From Pseudomonas lutea (GTDB taxonomy: Bacteria > Pseudomonadota > Gammaproteobacteria > Pseudomonadales > Pseudomonadaceae): DNA of 64,000 nucleotides. The DNA is taken from the NCBI RefSeq assembly GCF_000759445.1, contig NZ_JRMB01000002.1, positions 434,001-498,000 of the forward strand, given 5' to 3'. The position numbers and the translations under genes are program-made. Below, in pieces: positions 57,041 through 64,000 of the stretch. The first letter of the stretch is position 1. Every line of letters starts with the position of its first letter. Below the pieces are notes generated by a model. The model was given only the letters and a program-made list of their open reading frames with translations, was not told the DNA's origin and searched no databases.

Positions 57041-57403
57041 TGTAACTCGTTCTCCGGTCTGCGTGCTTCGAGTTTGCTCAGCACGCAGGTCCCAGCCCTT
57101 CCTGCTCTACTGCGCTGTCCCTCCCTTTTCCATTGCACGCCTCTCCTTGCAACAGCCCGGGCCGGACCCTTTCAGTCTGTGTGTCCGTCACGCCCCATCA
57201 CACTCTTTGCGCAAGAAAGGGTTGCCTGTCGTCGGGCTTGCCATCAGAGTTTTCTTTTTGCCACCCATGGATCAGGCCAGAATCAGGCGCCGCATAGTGG
57301 CAGGTGCCACATCCTTCGGATGCGTTACGCGCCGACGACGCACGAAGCGTCGCGATCCCGCCCGATGGCGTCGAGCACTGATTCTGCATCAGGAGAAAGC
57401 GTA
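57041..57403. other. Intergenic region before LOG gene
   Basis: About 360 bases. Frames on plus remain open into the LOG gene, but their translations resemble no protein and the family start lies at the ATG after AGGAGAAA. I see no separate gene, RNA or repeat. Confidence 0.45.
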
Positions 57404-58519
57404 ATGCCTTACGTACCCAGCGACGCGTTGCCTCAGCACTTCAAGAACAACGGAATCGACCTTGCTCTCAAGGTAGAAGAACTCCTCGGTTCGGTCGCCC
57501 CGGACAGCCCGAATCTTGCGCTCTACCGCGACATGACCCTGACCGTGCTGCGCATGGCTCAGGATGATCTAAGCCGGTGGAATGCCAAAATCACCCTGCA
57601 AGCCATGCGCGAACTGGAGAACGCCTTTCGCGTGCTTGAGGGTTTCAAAGGCCGTCGCAAGGTTACGGTATTTGGATCTGCACGCACGCCTCTTGAGCAC
57701 CCCGTATACGCCTTGGCCCGTGAACTGGGTAAGCAGCTCGCCGCCGCGGACCTGATGGTAATCACCGGTGCCGGTGGCGGGGTCATGGCCGCAGCACACG
57801 AAGGTGCAGGCCTGGATCACAGCCTGGGGTTCAACATCACACTGCCGTTCGAGCAACACGCCAATGCTACCGTGGATGGCACAGGCAACCTGCTGCCGTT
57901 CCACTTCTTCTTCACACGCAAGCTCTTCTTCGTCAAAGAGGCTGACGCCCTGGTGCTCTGCCCGGGAGGCTTCGGTACCCTTGATGAGGCGCTGGAAGTG
58001 CTGACGCTGATCCAGACCGGCAAAAGCCCTCTCGTCCCGATTGTGCTGCTGGATGCGCCCGGAGGAACGTTCTGGGAGGGGGCGCTCGGTTTCATCAGGA
58101 ACGAGCTCGAAGCCAACAAGTACATTCTTCCTGCCGACATGAATTTGATGAAGCTGGTGTACAGCGCTGAGGAAGCTGTCGCCGAAATCGATCAGTTCTA
58201 CAGCAACTTCCATTCAAGCCGCTGGCTCAAGAATACGTTCGTCATCCGCATGCACCACGCCCTGAATGACCACGCGCTCAAGACCTTGCAAGAGCAGTTT
58301 TCAGATTTGCGTTTGGCCGATGAATTTCAGCAATACGCACATCAGGACGAATATGACGAGGCGCAATTCAGCCATCTCACCCGCCTGGCGTTCAAATTCA
58401 ACGGCCGCAACCATGGCCGCTTGCGCGAACTGGTGGATTTCGTAAATCTGAAACAGAACTGGGCTGGGCTTGGGCATACCCAACCAGCCCGGGCTGCCAA
58501 GCCTGTGCAATCCACCTGA
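57404..58519 (+). CDS. LOG-family Rossmann protein
   Basis: A 371-residue protein of the LOG (lysine-decarboxylase-like) family, which hydrolyse nucleoside 5'-monophosphates. The core Rossmann domain (about 85-270) has VTVFGSARTP, VITGAGGGVMAAAHEGA and the catalytic signature LCPGGFGTLDEALE (PGGxGTxxE). Both the N- and C-terminal extensions (about 80 and 100 residues) exceed the small plant-type LOG proteins. The ATG follows AGGAGAAA closely; a very long upstream frame is rejected. A hairpin terminator follows. Substrate unknown. Confidence 0.88.
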   Translation: MPYVPSDALPQHFKNNGIDLALKVEELLGSVAPDSPNLALYRDMTLTVLRMAQDDLSRWNAKITLQAMRELENAFRVLEGFKGRRKVTVFGSARTPLEHPVYALARELGKQLAAADLMVITGAGGGVMAAAHEGAGLDHSLGFNITLPFEQHANATVDGTGNLLPFHFFFTRKLFFVKEADALVLCPGGFGTLDEALEVLTLIQTGKSPLVPIVLLDAPGGTFWEGALGFIRNELEANKYILPADMNLMKLVYSAEEAVAEIDQFYSNFHSSRWLKNTFVIRMHHALNDHALKTLQEQFSDLRLADEFQQYAHQDEYDEAQFSHLTRLAFKFNGRNHGRLRELVDFVNLKQNWAGLGHTQPARAAKPVQST

Positions 58520-58528
58520 GGCTAGATG

Positions 58529-58558
58529 CATAAAGGCGCACCCAGGTGCGCCTTTATG
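58529..58558. terminator. Hairpin terminator between LOG gene and recX
   Basis: CATAAAGGCGCACC and GGTGCGCCTTTATG form a near-perfect 14-base stem with a tight loop between the two convergent genes. T runs are short, so termination may be helped by the stem alone. Confidence 0.7.
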
Positions 58559-58573
58559 TGTGTGTGCTGATCA

Positions 58574-59041
58574 TTAATCGTCGCTGCTTTTCCCGCTTAG
58601 CAAACGGCCAATCAGTTCAGGCGGGTAACCGCGATAACTCAGAAAGCGCATTTGCTGCCCACGTTCTCGGGTGTCCTTGGGCAGCTGCCCGCTGAACTTG
58701 CGCTGCCACAGTTCTTCCAGCTTTTCGCGCCAGTCGATGCCGCACTCGCGCAGCGCTTGTTCGATATCGGCGCGCTGCAATCCACGTTGACCCAGTTCTT
58801 CACGAATACGCAAAGGGCCGTGGCCCGAACGGGCACGGTAGGAAACAAAACTTTCAAGGTATCGGGATTCAGACAGCAGCCCTTCTTCCGTCAGACGGTC
58901 AAGAGCAGCTTCAATCAATTCAGGAGGGGCGCCGCGCTGACGCAACTTACGCGTCAGCTCGACCCGACCGTGCTCGCGGCGCGCGAGCAGGTCCATTGCA
59001 GTCCGCCTTACAGCGACGGGTGTATCAAGCACAGCTGGCAT
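58574..59041 (-). CDS. recX: RecA regulator RecX
   Basis: A 155-residue all-helical protein that binds RecA filaments and limits their activity. Three RecX repeats are recognisable: [50 protein letters not shown] and the C-terminal [18 protein letters not shown]. It follows recA by eight bases, so it is made from recA read-through as in E. coli. Confidence 0.94.
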   Translation of the reverse strand: MPAVLDTPVAVRRTAMDLLARREHGRVELTRKLRQRGAPPELIEAALDRLTEEGLLSESRYLESFVSYRARSGHGPLRIREELGQRGLQRADIEQALRECGIDWREKLEELWQRKFSGQLPKDTRERGQQMRFLSYRGYPPELIGRLLSGKSSDD

Positions 59042-59049
59042 GACGGGGA

Positions 59050-60114
59050 TCAGATATCCGCGTCAGCTTCGACTTCAGCCACATCGTCTGTCGCTACGCG
59101 GGACGATTGGGCTTTTACATCAGGGGCCGCAGTCAGCAGCTTCTCGCGAATCTGCCTTTCGAGGGTGGTGCCGATTTCAGGGTTGTCCGCCAGGAACTTC
59201 GCAGAGTTCGCTTTACCCTGACCGATCTTGCTGCCCTGATAGCTGTACCAGGCACCGGACTTCTCCAGCAGACCGTGCAGCACACCGAGGTCGATGATCT
59301 CGCCGTTACGGTAGATGCCCTTGCCGTAGAGAATCTGGAACTCAGCCTGACGGAATGGCGGAGCGACTTTGTTCTTGACCACTTTGACGCGGGTTTCGCT
59401 GCCGACGACTTCGTCGCCTTCCTTGACCGCGCCCGTACGGCGAATGTCCAGACGAACCGACGCATAGAACTTCAGAGCGTTACCACCGGTGGTGGTTTCA
59501 GGGCTGCCGAACATCACGCCGATCTTCATACGGATCTGGTTGATGAAGATTACGAGGCAGTTGGCAGTCTTGATGTTACCGGTGATCTTGCGCAGTGCCT
59601 GGGACATCAATCGGGCTTGCAGGCCGACGTGCATGTCGCCCATTTCGCCTTCGATCTCAGCCTTGGGTACCAATGCGGCCACGGAGTCGACGACGATGAC
59701 GTCGATCGCGTTGGAGCGCACCAGCATGTCAGTGATTTCAAGGGCCTGTTCGCCGGTGTCCGGCTGAGAAACCAGAAGGTCATCAACGTTCACACCCAGC
59801 TTGCCGGCGTATTCCGGGTCAAGGGCGTGCTCGGCGTCGACGAATGCGCAGGTAGCGCCCATTTTCTGGGCCTCTGCGATGACCGACAGCGTCAGCGTAG
59901 TTTTACCCGAAGACTCCGGGCCGTAGATTTCAACAATTCGGCCTTTTGGCAGGCCGCCGATACCGAGCGCGATATCGAGACCCAAAGAGCCGGTGGAGAT
60001 AGCAGGAATAGCCTGGCGGTCATGGTCACCCATGCGCATTACGGCACCTTTGCCGAACTGACGCTCGATCTGACCCAAGGCCGCAGCCAAGGCTTTCTTC
60101 TTGTTGTCGTCCAT
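59050..60114 (-). CDS. recA: Recombinase RecA
   Basis: A 354-residue DNA strand-exchange ATPase and co-protease for LexA. Walker A is GPESSGKTT (65-73), Walker [23 protein letters not shown], loop L2 is in [33 protein letters not shown]. The acidic C-terminal tail ([12 protein letters not shown]) is present. A LexA box lies 43 bases upstream, so it is SOS-induced. recX follows; cinA lies upstream on the same strand. Confidence 0.98.
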   Translation of the reverse strand: MDDNKKKALAAALGQIERQFGKGAVMRMGDHDRQAIPAISTGSLGLDIALGIGGLPKGRIVEIYGPESSGKTTLTLSVIAEAQKMGATCAFVDAEHALDPEYAGKLGVNVDDLLVSQPDTGEQALEITDMLVRSNAIDVIVVDSVAALVPKAEIEGEMGDMHVGLQARLMSQALRKITGNIKTANCLVIFINQIRMKIGVMFGSPETTTGGNALKFYASVRLDIRRTGAVKEGDEVVGSETRVKVVKNKVAPPFRQAEFQILYGKGIYRNGEIIDLGVLHGLLEKSGAWYSYQGSKIGQGKANSAKFLADNPEIGTTLERQIREKLLTAAPDVKAQSSRVATDDVAEVEADADI

Positions 60115-60156
60115 TGAATCCTCTCGTAATAGGTTAGGCCTTGACGGCCGATATAA

Positions 60157-60172
60157 CTGTATAAGTAGCCAG
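60157..60172. promoter_or_regulatory. LexA (SOS) box of recA
   Basis: CTGTATAAGTAGCCAG fits the CTG-N10-CAG LexA consensus, with flanking A and TA partly matching the extended palindrome. It lies 43 bases before the recA ATG, and after the end of cinA, so recA has its own SOS promoter. Confidence 0.85.
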
Positions 60173-60199
60173 TATTATTCCACAGGGTCAGACGCGCGC

Positions 60200-60700
60200 C
60201 TACCCCTGATTTGGTATTTCTCCACGGGAGAGGCGCAGCAGGCCCTCTAACGCGGCACTCACCGTTTGTCGGCGGACCGCGTCGCGGTCACCTGCAAATA
60301 GAAAGCGCTCGGAGATCAATCGTTCCGCCGCTGCCCAGCAGATCCACACGGTGCCAACGGGTTTTTCCTCTGAACCGCCGTCCGGCCCGGCAACGCCGCT
60401 GACAGCGACCGAAAACTGCGCGCCGCTGTTAGCCTGCGCGCCTTTGGCCATGGCCTCGACCACCTCGCGGCTGACGGCCCCGACTTGCGCGAACAACGCT
60501 TGCGGGACCGCCAGTTGTTGCGTCTTCTGTCGGTTGGAATAGGTCACATACCCCGCCTCGAACCAGGCCGAACTGCCGGGGATGCGGGTGATGGCTTCGG
60601 CAATGCCGCCGCCGGTGCAAGACTCGGCCGTACTGACCTGAGCGCCGGCAGCCAGTAGCTGCTGGCCTAACGTAGCGGCCAAGTGAGTAATGTCATCCAC
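60200..60700 (-). CDS. cinA: Nicotinamide-nucleotide amidase, CinA C-terminal type (GTG start)
   Basis: A 166-residue single-domain CinA/PncC protein that deamidates nicotinamide mononucleotide to nicotinate mononucleotide in NAD recycling. The motif AESCTGGGIAEAITRIPGSSAWFEAGYVTYSN is diagnostic, as is VSGVAGPDGGSEEKPVGTVW. A GTG start is chosen: GGAG lies eight bases upstream and the family starts close to THLAATLG; 32 upstream codons are open but non-homologous. It precedes recA, as in other pseudomonads. Confidence 0.93.
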   Translation of the reverse strand: MDDITHLAATLGQQLLAAGAQVSTAESCTGGGIAEAITRIPGSSAWFEAGYVTYSNRQKTQQLAVPQALFAQVGAVSREVVEAMAKGAQANSGAQFSVAVSGVAGPDGGSEEKPVGTVWICWAAAERLISERFLFAGDRDAVRRQTVSAALEGLLRLSRGEIPNQG

Positions 60701-60802
60701 GGGGAGTTCTCCATGTCGGTGCGGGCAAAGAAGACACGCTACACGAGCAGCTTCGATGCGCAAGGCAGAATGCGACCTGACCCCTGATCCGCCCACAAGA
60801 CA

Positions 60803-60952
60803 CTATTTGCGCTCCGGTTTTTCGGAGCAGGGTTTCTTCACGGTCTCCACGATGGTCTCCCGTGGACGCTGCCTGGCTTCCTCCAGTGGTATGAAGCGAC
60901 CGTTGGTTGAATCTCGTCCTCGTTTGCGTTGCATAGAGCAATCCTTGTTCAT
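60803..60952 (-). CDS. Small RxxTGRFI-type protein of unknown function
   Basis: A 49-residue basic protein with a clear Shine-Dalgarno GGAGG six bases before the ATG. The core RDSTNGRFIPLEEARQRPRE followed by TIVETVK resembles small proteins I recall from many Gram-negative bacteria (pattern DSxTGRFxxxxxAxxxPxTTVxET), whose function is unknown. A shorter start at the second Met (residue 7) is possible. It lies between cinA and mutS, pointing away from mutS. Confidence 0.65.
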   Translation of the reverse strand: MNKDCSMQRKRGRDSTNGRFIPLEEARQRPRETIVETVKKPCSEKPERK

Positions 60953-61183
60953 ATTGCCGCCTCCAATCGGGCGGTGCCTCGACATCCTAGACAGCTAAAC
61001 GGCCCTCGTGGGGGTTCAGAAACGCGCCGTGACGAATCACCCGGACCTGCGGCCTGCGAACGTGCGTGGTAATCTTGCCGCCATCGCAAAAGCAATCGGA
61101 ACCGACAGCGAACCACGTAGGTGGAATCCGCGTCGTCGCCCGAAACCTGCCTCAATCTCCTACAGAATTTGCCTAACCCACTG

Positions 61184-63763
61184 ATGAATAAAGCAATTTC
61201 CGACCTCACCTCGCACACCCCCATGATGCAGCAGTACTGGCGGCTGAAAAATCAGCATCCCGACCAGCTGATGTTCTATCGCATGGGTGACTTCTACGAA
61301 ATTTTCTACGAAGACGCCAAGAAGGCAGCCAAGCTGCTAGACATCACATTGACTGCGCGCGGTCAGTCAGCCGGGCAAAGCATTCCCATGTGCGGCATCC
61401 CCTATCACGCAGCAGAAGGCTATCTGGCCAAACTGGTGAAGCTGGGGGAGTCGGTGGTCATCTGCGAACAGATCGGTGACCCGGCGACCAGCAAAGGGCC
61501 GGTCGACCGGCAAGTGGTGCGCATCATCACGCCGGGTACCGTCAGCGACGAAGCCTTGCTCGACGAGCGTCGGGACAACCTGATCGCCGCCGTGCTGGGT
61601 GACGAGCGCCTGTTCGGGCTTGCCGTGCTGGACATCACCAGCGGCAATTTCACCGTACTGGAAATCAAGGGCTGGGAAAACCTGCTGGCCGAGCTCGAAC
61701 GAATCAACCCGGTCGAGCTGCTGATTCCCGATGACTGGCCGCAGGGCCTGCCAGCCGAAAAGCGGCGCGGGGCACGGCGTCGTGCGCCATGGGACTTCGA
61801 GCGCGATTCGGCACATAAAAGCCTGTGTCAGCAATTTTCGACGCAGGACTTGAAAGGCTTCGGCTGCGAGAACCTGACCCTGGCCATCGGCGCGGCCGGC
61901 TGCCTGTTGGGTTATGCCAAAGAAACCCAGCGCACAGCGTTGCCACACCTGCGCAGCCTGCGTCATGAGCGCCTGGATGACACGGTCATTCTCGATGGCG
62001 CCAGCCGCCGCAATCTGGAACTGGACACTAACCTGGCGGGCGGACGTGACAACACCCTGCAGTCGGTCATGGATCGCTGTCAGACCGCCATGGCAACGCG
62101 GTTGCTGACCCGTTGGCTGAACCGGCCGCTGCGCGATTTAACGACCCTTCAGGCGCGACAGGAGTCTATCGGCTGCTTCCTCGAGCGCTACCGCTTCGAG
62201 AACCTGCAACCGCAGCTGAAGGAGATCGGCGACATTGAGCGCATTCTCGCGCGTATCGGCCTGCGCAATGCCCGTCCCCGTGACCTGGCGCGTCTGCGTG
62301 ATGCCCTGAGCGCGTTGCCCGAACTGCAATTGGCGCTGGCGGAGCTTGAAGCGCCGCACATCCAGCAGCTCGCGAAAACCGCGGGCACCTATCCAGAGCT
62401 CGCGGACCTGCTGCAACGCGCGATCATTGATAACCCGCCGGCAGTCATCCGCGATGGCGGTGTACTCAAAACCGGCTACGACGGCGAACTGGATGAGCTG
62501 CTGTCGTTGAGTGAAAACGCCGGTCAGTTCCTGATTGACCTCGAAGCCCGTGAAAAAGCGCGCACCGGACTCGCCAATCTGAAGGTGGGTTACAACCGCG
62601 TACACGGCTACTTTATCGAGCTGCCGAGCAAACAGGCGGAACAGGCGCCAGCCGATTACATCCGCCGGCAAACGCTCAAGGGTGCCGAGCGTTTTATCAC
62701 GCCAGAGCTCAAGGAGTTCGAAGACAAGGCGCTGTCAGCCAAGAGCCGCGCACTGGCCCGGGAAAAAATGCTCTACGAGGCGCTGCTGGAGGACTTGATC
62801 AGCCACCTCGCGCCGCTTCAGGACACCGCAGCGGCGCTGGCAGAGCTGGATGTGCTAAGCAATCTGGCCGAACGCGCGCTCAATCTGGACCTCAACCGTC
62901 CGCGCTTCACTGACGAACCGTGCATGCGTATCGAGCAGGGTCGTCACCCTGTGGTGGAGCAAGTGCTGTCCTCGCCGTTCGTGGCCAATGACCTGGACCT
63001 GGACGACAACACCCGCATGCTGGTGATCACCGGTCCCAACATGGGCGGTAAATCCACCTACATGCGCCAGACTGCCTTGATCGTACTGCTCGCACACATC
63101 GGCAGCTTCGTACCGGCGGCGAGCTGTGAATTGTCGCTGGTGGACCGTATCTTCACGCGCATCGGTTCAAGCGACGACCTGGCGGGTGGACGCTCCACGT
63201 TCATGGTTGAAATGAGCGAAACGGCGAATATCCTGCACAACGCCACCGACAAGAGTCTGGTGCTGATGGATGAAGTCGGACGCGGCACCAGCACCTTTGA
63301 CGGGCTCTCGCTGGCATGGGCAGCGGCAGAATGCCTTGCGCAGCTTCGTGCCTATACGCTGTTCGCCACGCATTACTTCGAGCTGACGGTCCTGCCTGAA
63401 AGCGAACCGCTGGTGGCCAACGTGCACTTGAATGCGACGGAGCACAACGAGCGCATTGTGTTCCTGCATCGCGTACTGCCGGGCCCTGCCAGCCAGAGCT
63501 ACGGCCTTGCGGTTGCGCAGTTGGCCGGCGTTCCGGGCCGGGTGATTACGCGAGCCAAGGAGCATCTGTTGCGTCTCGAAACCACCAGCCTGCCCCACGA
63601 AAAACCCAAGGCCAAGCCAGGCAAGCCTCCGCTTCCCATGCAGAGCGACATGTTTGCGAGTCTGCCGCACCCTGTGCTGGACGAGTTGTCGAACCTGAAG
63701 ATCGACGACTTGACTCCACGTCAGGCGCTTGAGTTGTTGTATTCGATGAAAACACGCATCTAA
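61184..63763 (+). CDS. mutS: DNA mismatch repair protein MutS
   Basis: An 859-residue mismatch sensor. The mismatch-binding Phe and Glu are in MGDFYEIF (Phe37, Glu39). Connector, lever and clamp regions follow; the ATPase has Walker [15 protein letters not shown] near residue 617, [15 protein letters not shown] (Walker B region), and the helix-turn-helix at the C-terminus. The C-terminal 60 residues form the tetramerisation tail. I start at [13 protein letters not shown]; a GTG 21 codons upstream is in frame but lies outside the family alignment. Ribosome binding site is weak. Confidence 0.96.
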   Translation: MNKAISDLTSHTPMMQQYWRLKNQHPDQLMFYRMGDFYEIFYEDAKKAAKLLDITLTARGQSAGQSIPMCGIPYHAAEGYLAKLVKLGESVVICEQIGDPATSKGPVDRQVVRIITPGTVSDEALLDERRDNLIAAVLGDERLFGLAVLDITSGNFTVLEIKGWENLLAELERINPVELLIPDDWPQGLPAEKRRGARRRAPWDFERDSAHKSLCQQFSTQDLKGFGCENLTLAIGAAGCLLGYAKETQRTALPHLRSLRHERLDDTVILDGASRRNLELDTNLAGGRDNTLQSVMDRCQTAMATRLLTRWLNRPLRDLTTLQARQESIGCFLERYRFENLQPQLKEIGDIERILARIGLRNARPRDLARLRDALSALPELQLALAELEAPHIQQLAKTAGTYPELADLLQRAIIDNPPAVIRDGGVLKTGYDGELDELLSLSENAGQFLIDLEAREKARTGLANLKVGYNRVHGYFIELPSKQAEQAPADYIRRQTLKGAERFITPELKEFEDKALSAKSRALAREKMLYEALLEDLISHLAPLQDTAAALAELDVLSNLAERALNLDLNRPRFTDEPCMRIEQGRHPVVEQVLSSPFVANDLDLDDNTRMLVITGPNMGGKSTYMRQTALIVLLAHIGSFVPAASCELSLVDRIFTRIGSSDDLAGGRSTFMVEMSETANILHNATDKSLVLMDEVGRGTSTFDGLSLAWAAAECLAQLRAYTLFATHYFELTVLPESEPLVANVHLNATEHNERIVFLHRVLPGPASQSYGLAVAQLAGVPGRVITRAKEHLLRLETTSLPHEKPKAKPGKPPLPMQSDMFASLPHPVLDELSNLKIDDLTPRQALELLYSMKTRI

Positions 63764-64000
63764 CGTGATCCGTAACAAGCTGTTAGAATCCCGCGCGGTT
63801 CGGGACCCTGTGAGCTTTTAGCCTGGCTTCACAGCGCACTGGCCGCGTTTGAACGCAGCGAACCAAGGTCGGACAACGCCGCAGCATACCGTGGCTGCCG
63901 CGTTGCTCGAAAAGCTGAGTTTTACGGCCGGGGGACTTCCCGTACCTGGCAAGCCGGACTGAACGGCCTTGCTGCCGCCGCCTGAGGAGAGAATTAGAAA
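63764..64000. promoter_or_regulatory. Leader and likely promoter of the next gene (right edge)
   Basis: After mutS, TAGAAT within GCTGTTAGAATCCC could be a -10 box. A 200-base leader follows, ending GAGGAGAGAATTAGAAA, a strong ribosome binding site that implies a start codon just past the window. In pseudomonads fdxA (a ferredoxin) follows mutS here, so that is the expected gene; none of it is visible. Confidence 0.5.

Noticed and set aside
57074..57403. Long N-terminal extension of the LOG protein
   Set aside because: The upstream sequence resembles no protein and the ATG after AGGAGAAA starts the family-like sequence.

Overview
The window is ordinary-looking chromosomal DNA from a gammaproteobacterium, almost certainly a Pseudomonas, probably of the fluorescens/syringae side of the genus. 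The evidence is gene content and order: the tol-pal cluster joined to ruvABC, yebC and aspS; dps, a membrane cold-shock protein, slyX, a HIT protein, an OprD porin and proS in the order familiar from P. aeruginosa; mprF-acvB followed by kup and rimO; fpr beside finR; dgkA beside erdR; and recX-recA-cinA-mutS. Species cannot be fixed from the sequence alone. No prophage, insertion sequence, CRISPR array or plasmid function is visible.

Layout. 1-3.0 kb: the 5' part of nadA (running off the left edge) and an ABC exporter. 3.1-11.7 kb is the accessory-looking part: a NemR-like TetR regulator with three inverted-repeat operators, a DJ-1/PfpI protein, a stretch without genes, an aldehyde dehydrogenase, an MmyB-type XRE regulator, a soluble FIST-domain chemoreceptor, a second DJ-1/PfpI paralogue and a small conserved-looking protein. 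11.8-15.9 kb: fecI-fecR-fecA, a ferric-citrate surface-signalling system with a Fur-box-like site but no fecBCDE. 16.1-18.5 kb: a glutathione transferase, tRNA-Lys, queC and queE. 18.6-24.1 kb: ybgC-tolQRAB-pal-cpoB on the minus strand. 24.2-29.8 kb: ruvCAB, yebC, aspS and a ribbon-helix-helix protein. 30.2-38.8 kb: dps, the membrane cold-shock protein, slyX/HIT, oprD, proS, a lipoprotein and dinB. 39.0-39.5 kb: two complete tRNA-fMet transcription units. 39.8-48.1 kb: mprF-acvB, a REP cluster, kup, rimO and a GNAT enzyme. 48.2-56.4 kb: a periplasmic hydrolase, a pseudouridine-synthase-like protein lacking the catalytic Asp, yehS, trmO, fpr/finR, dgkA, erdR, a DMT transporter and a DTW tRNA enzyme. 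56.6-64 kb: a PA3611-like secreted protein, a LOG-family protein, recX, recA (LexA box), cinA, a 49-residue protein and mutS; the right edge looks like the leader of the next gene.

How the genes work together. Most of the window is housekeeping: envelope integrity (Tol-Pal, MprF/AcvB, DgkA), recombination and mutagenesis (RuvABC, RecA/RecX, MutS, DinB), and tRNA or ribosome modification (QueC/QueE, TrmO, DTW enzyme, RimO). The part most worth attention is 3-11 kb. There a regulator that keeps the NemR redox Cys/Lys pair sits beside a glyoxalase-III-like DJ-1 protein, with an aldehyde dehydrogenase and a second DJ-1 protein nearby. I infer an electrophile/aldehyde defence cluster. Also notable are the pseudouridine-synthase homologue with Gln in place of the catalytic Asp, a membrane-anchored cold-shock domain, and a soluble FIST-type chemoreceptor.
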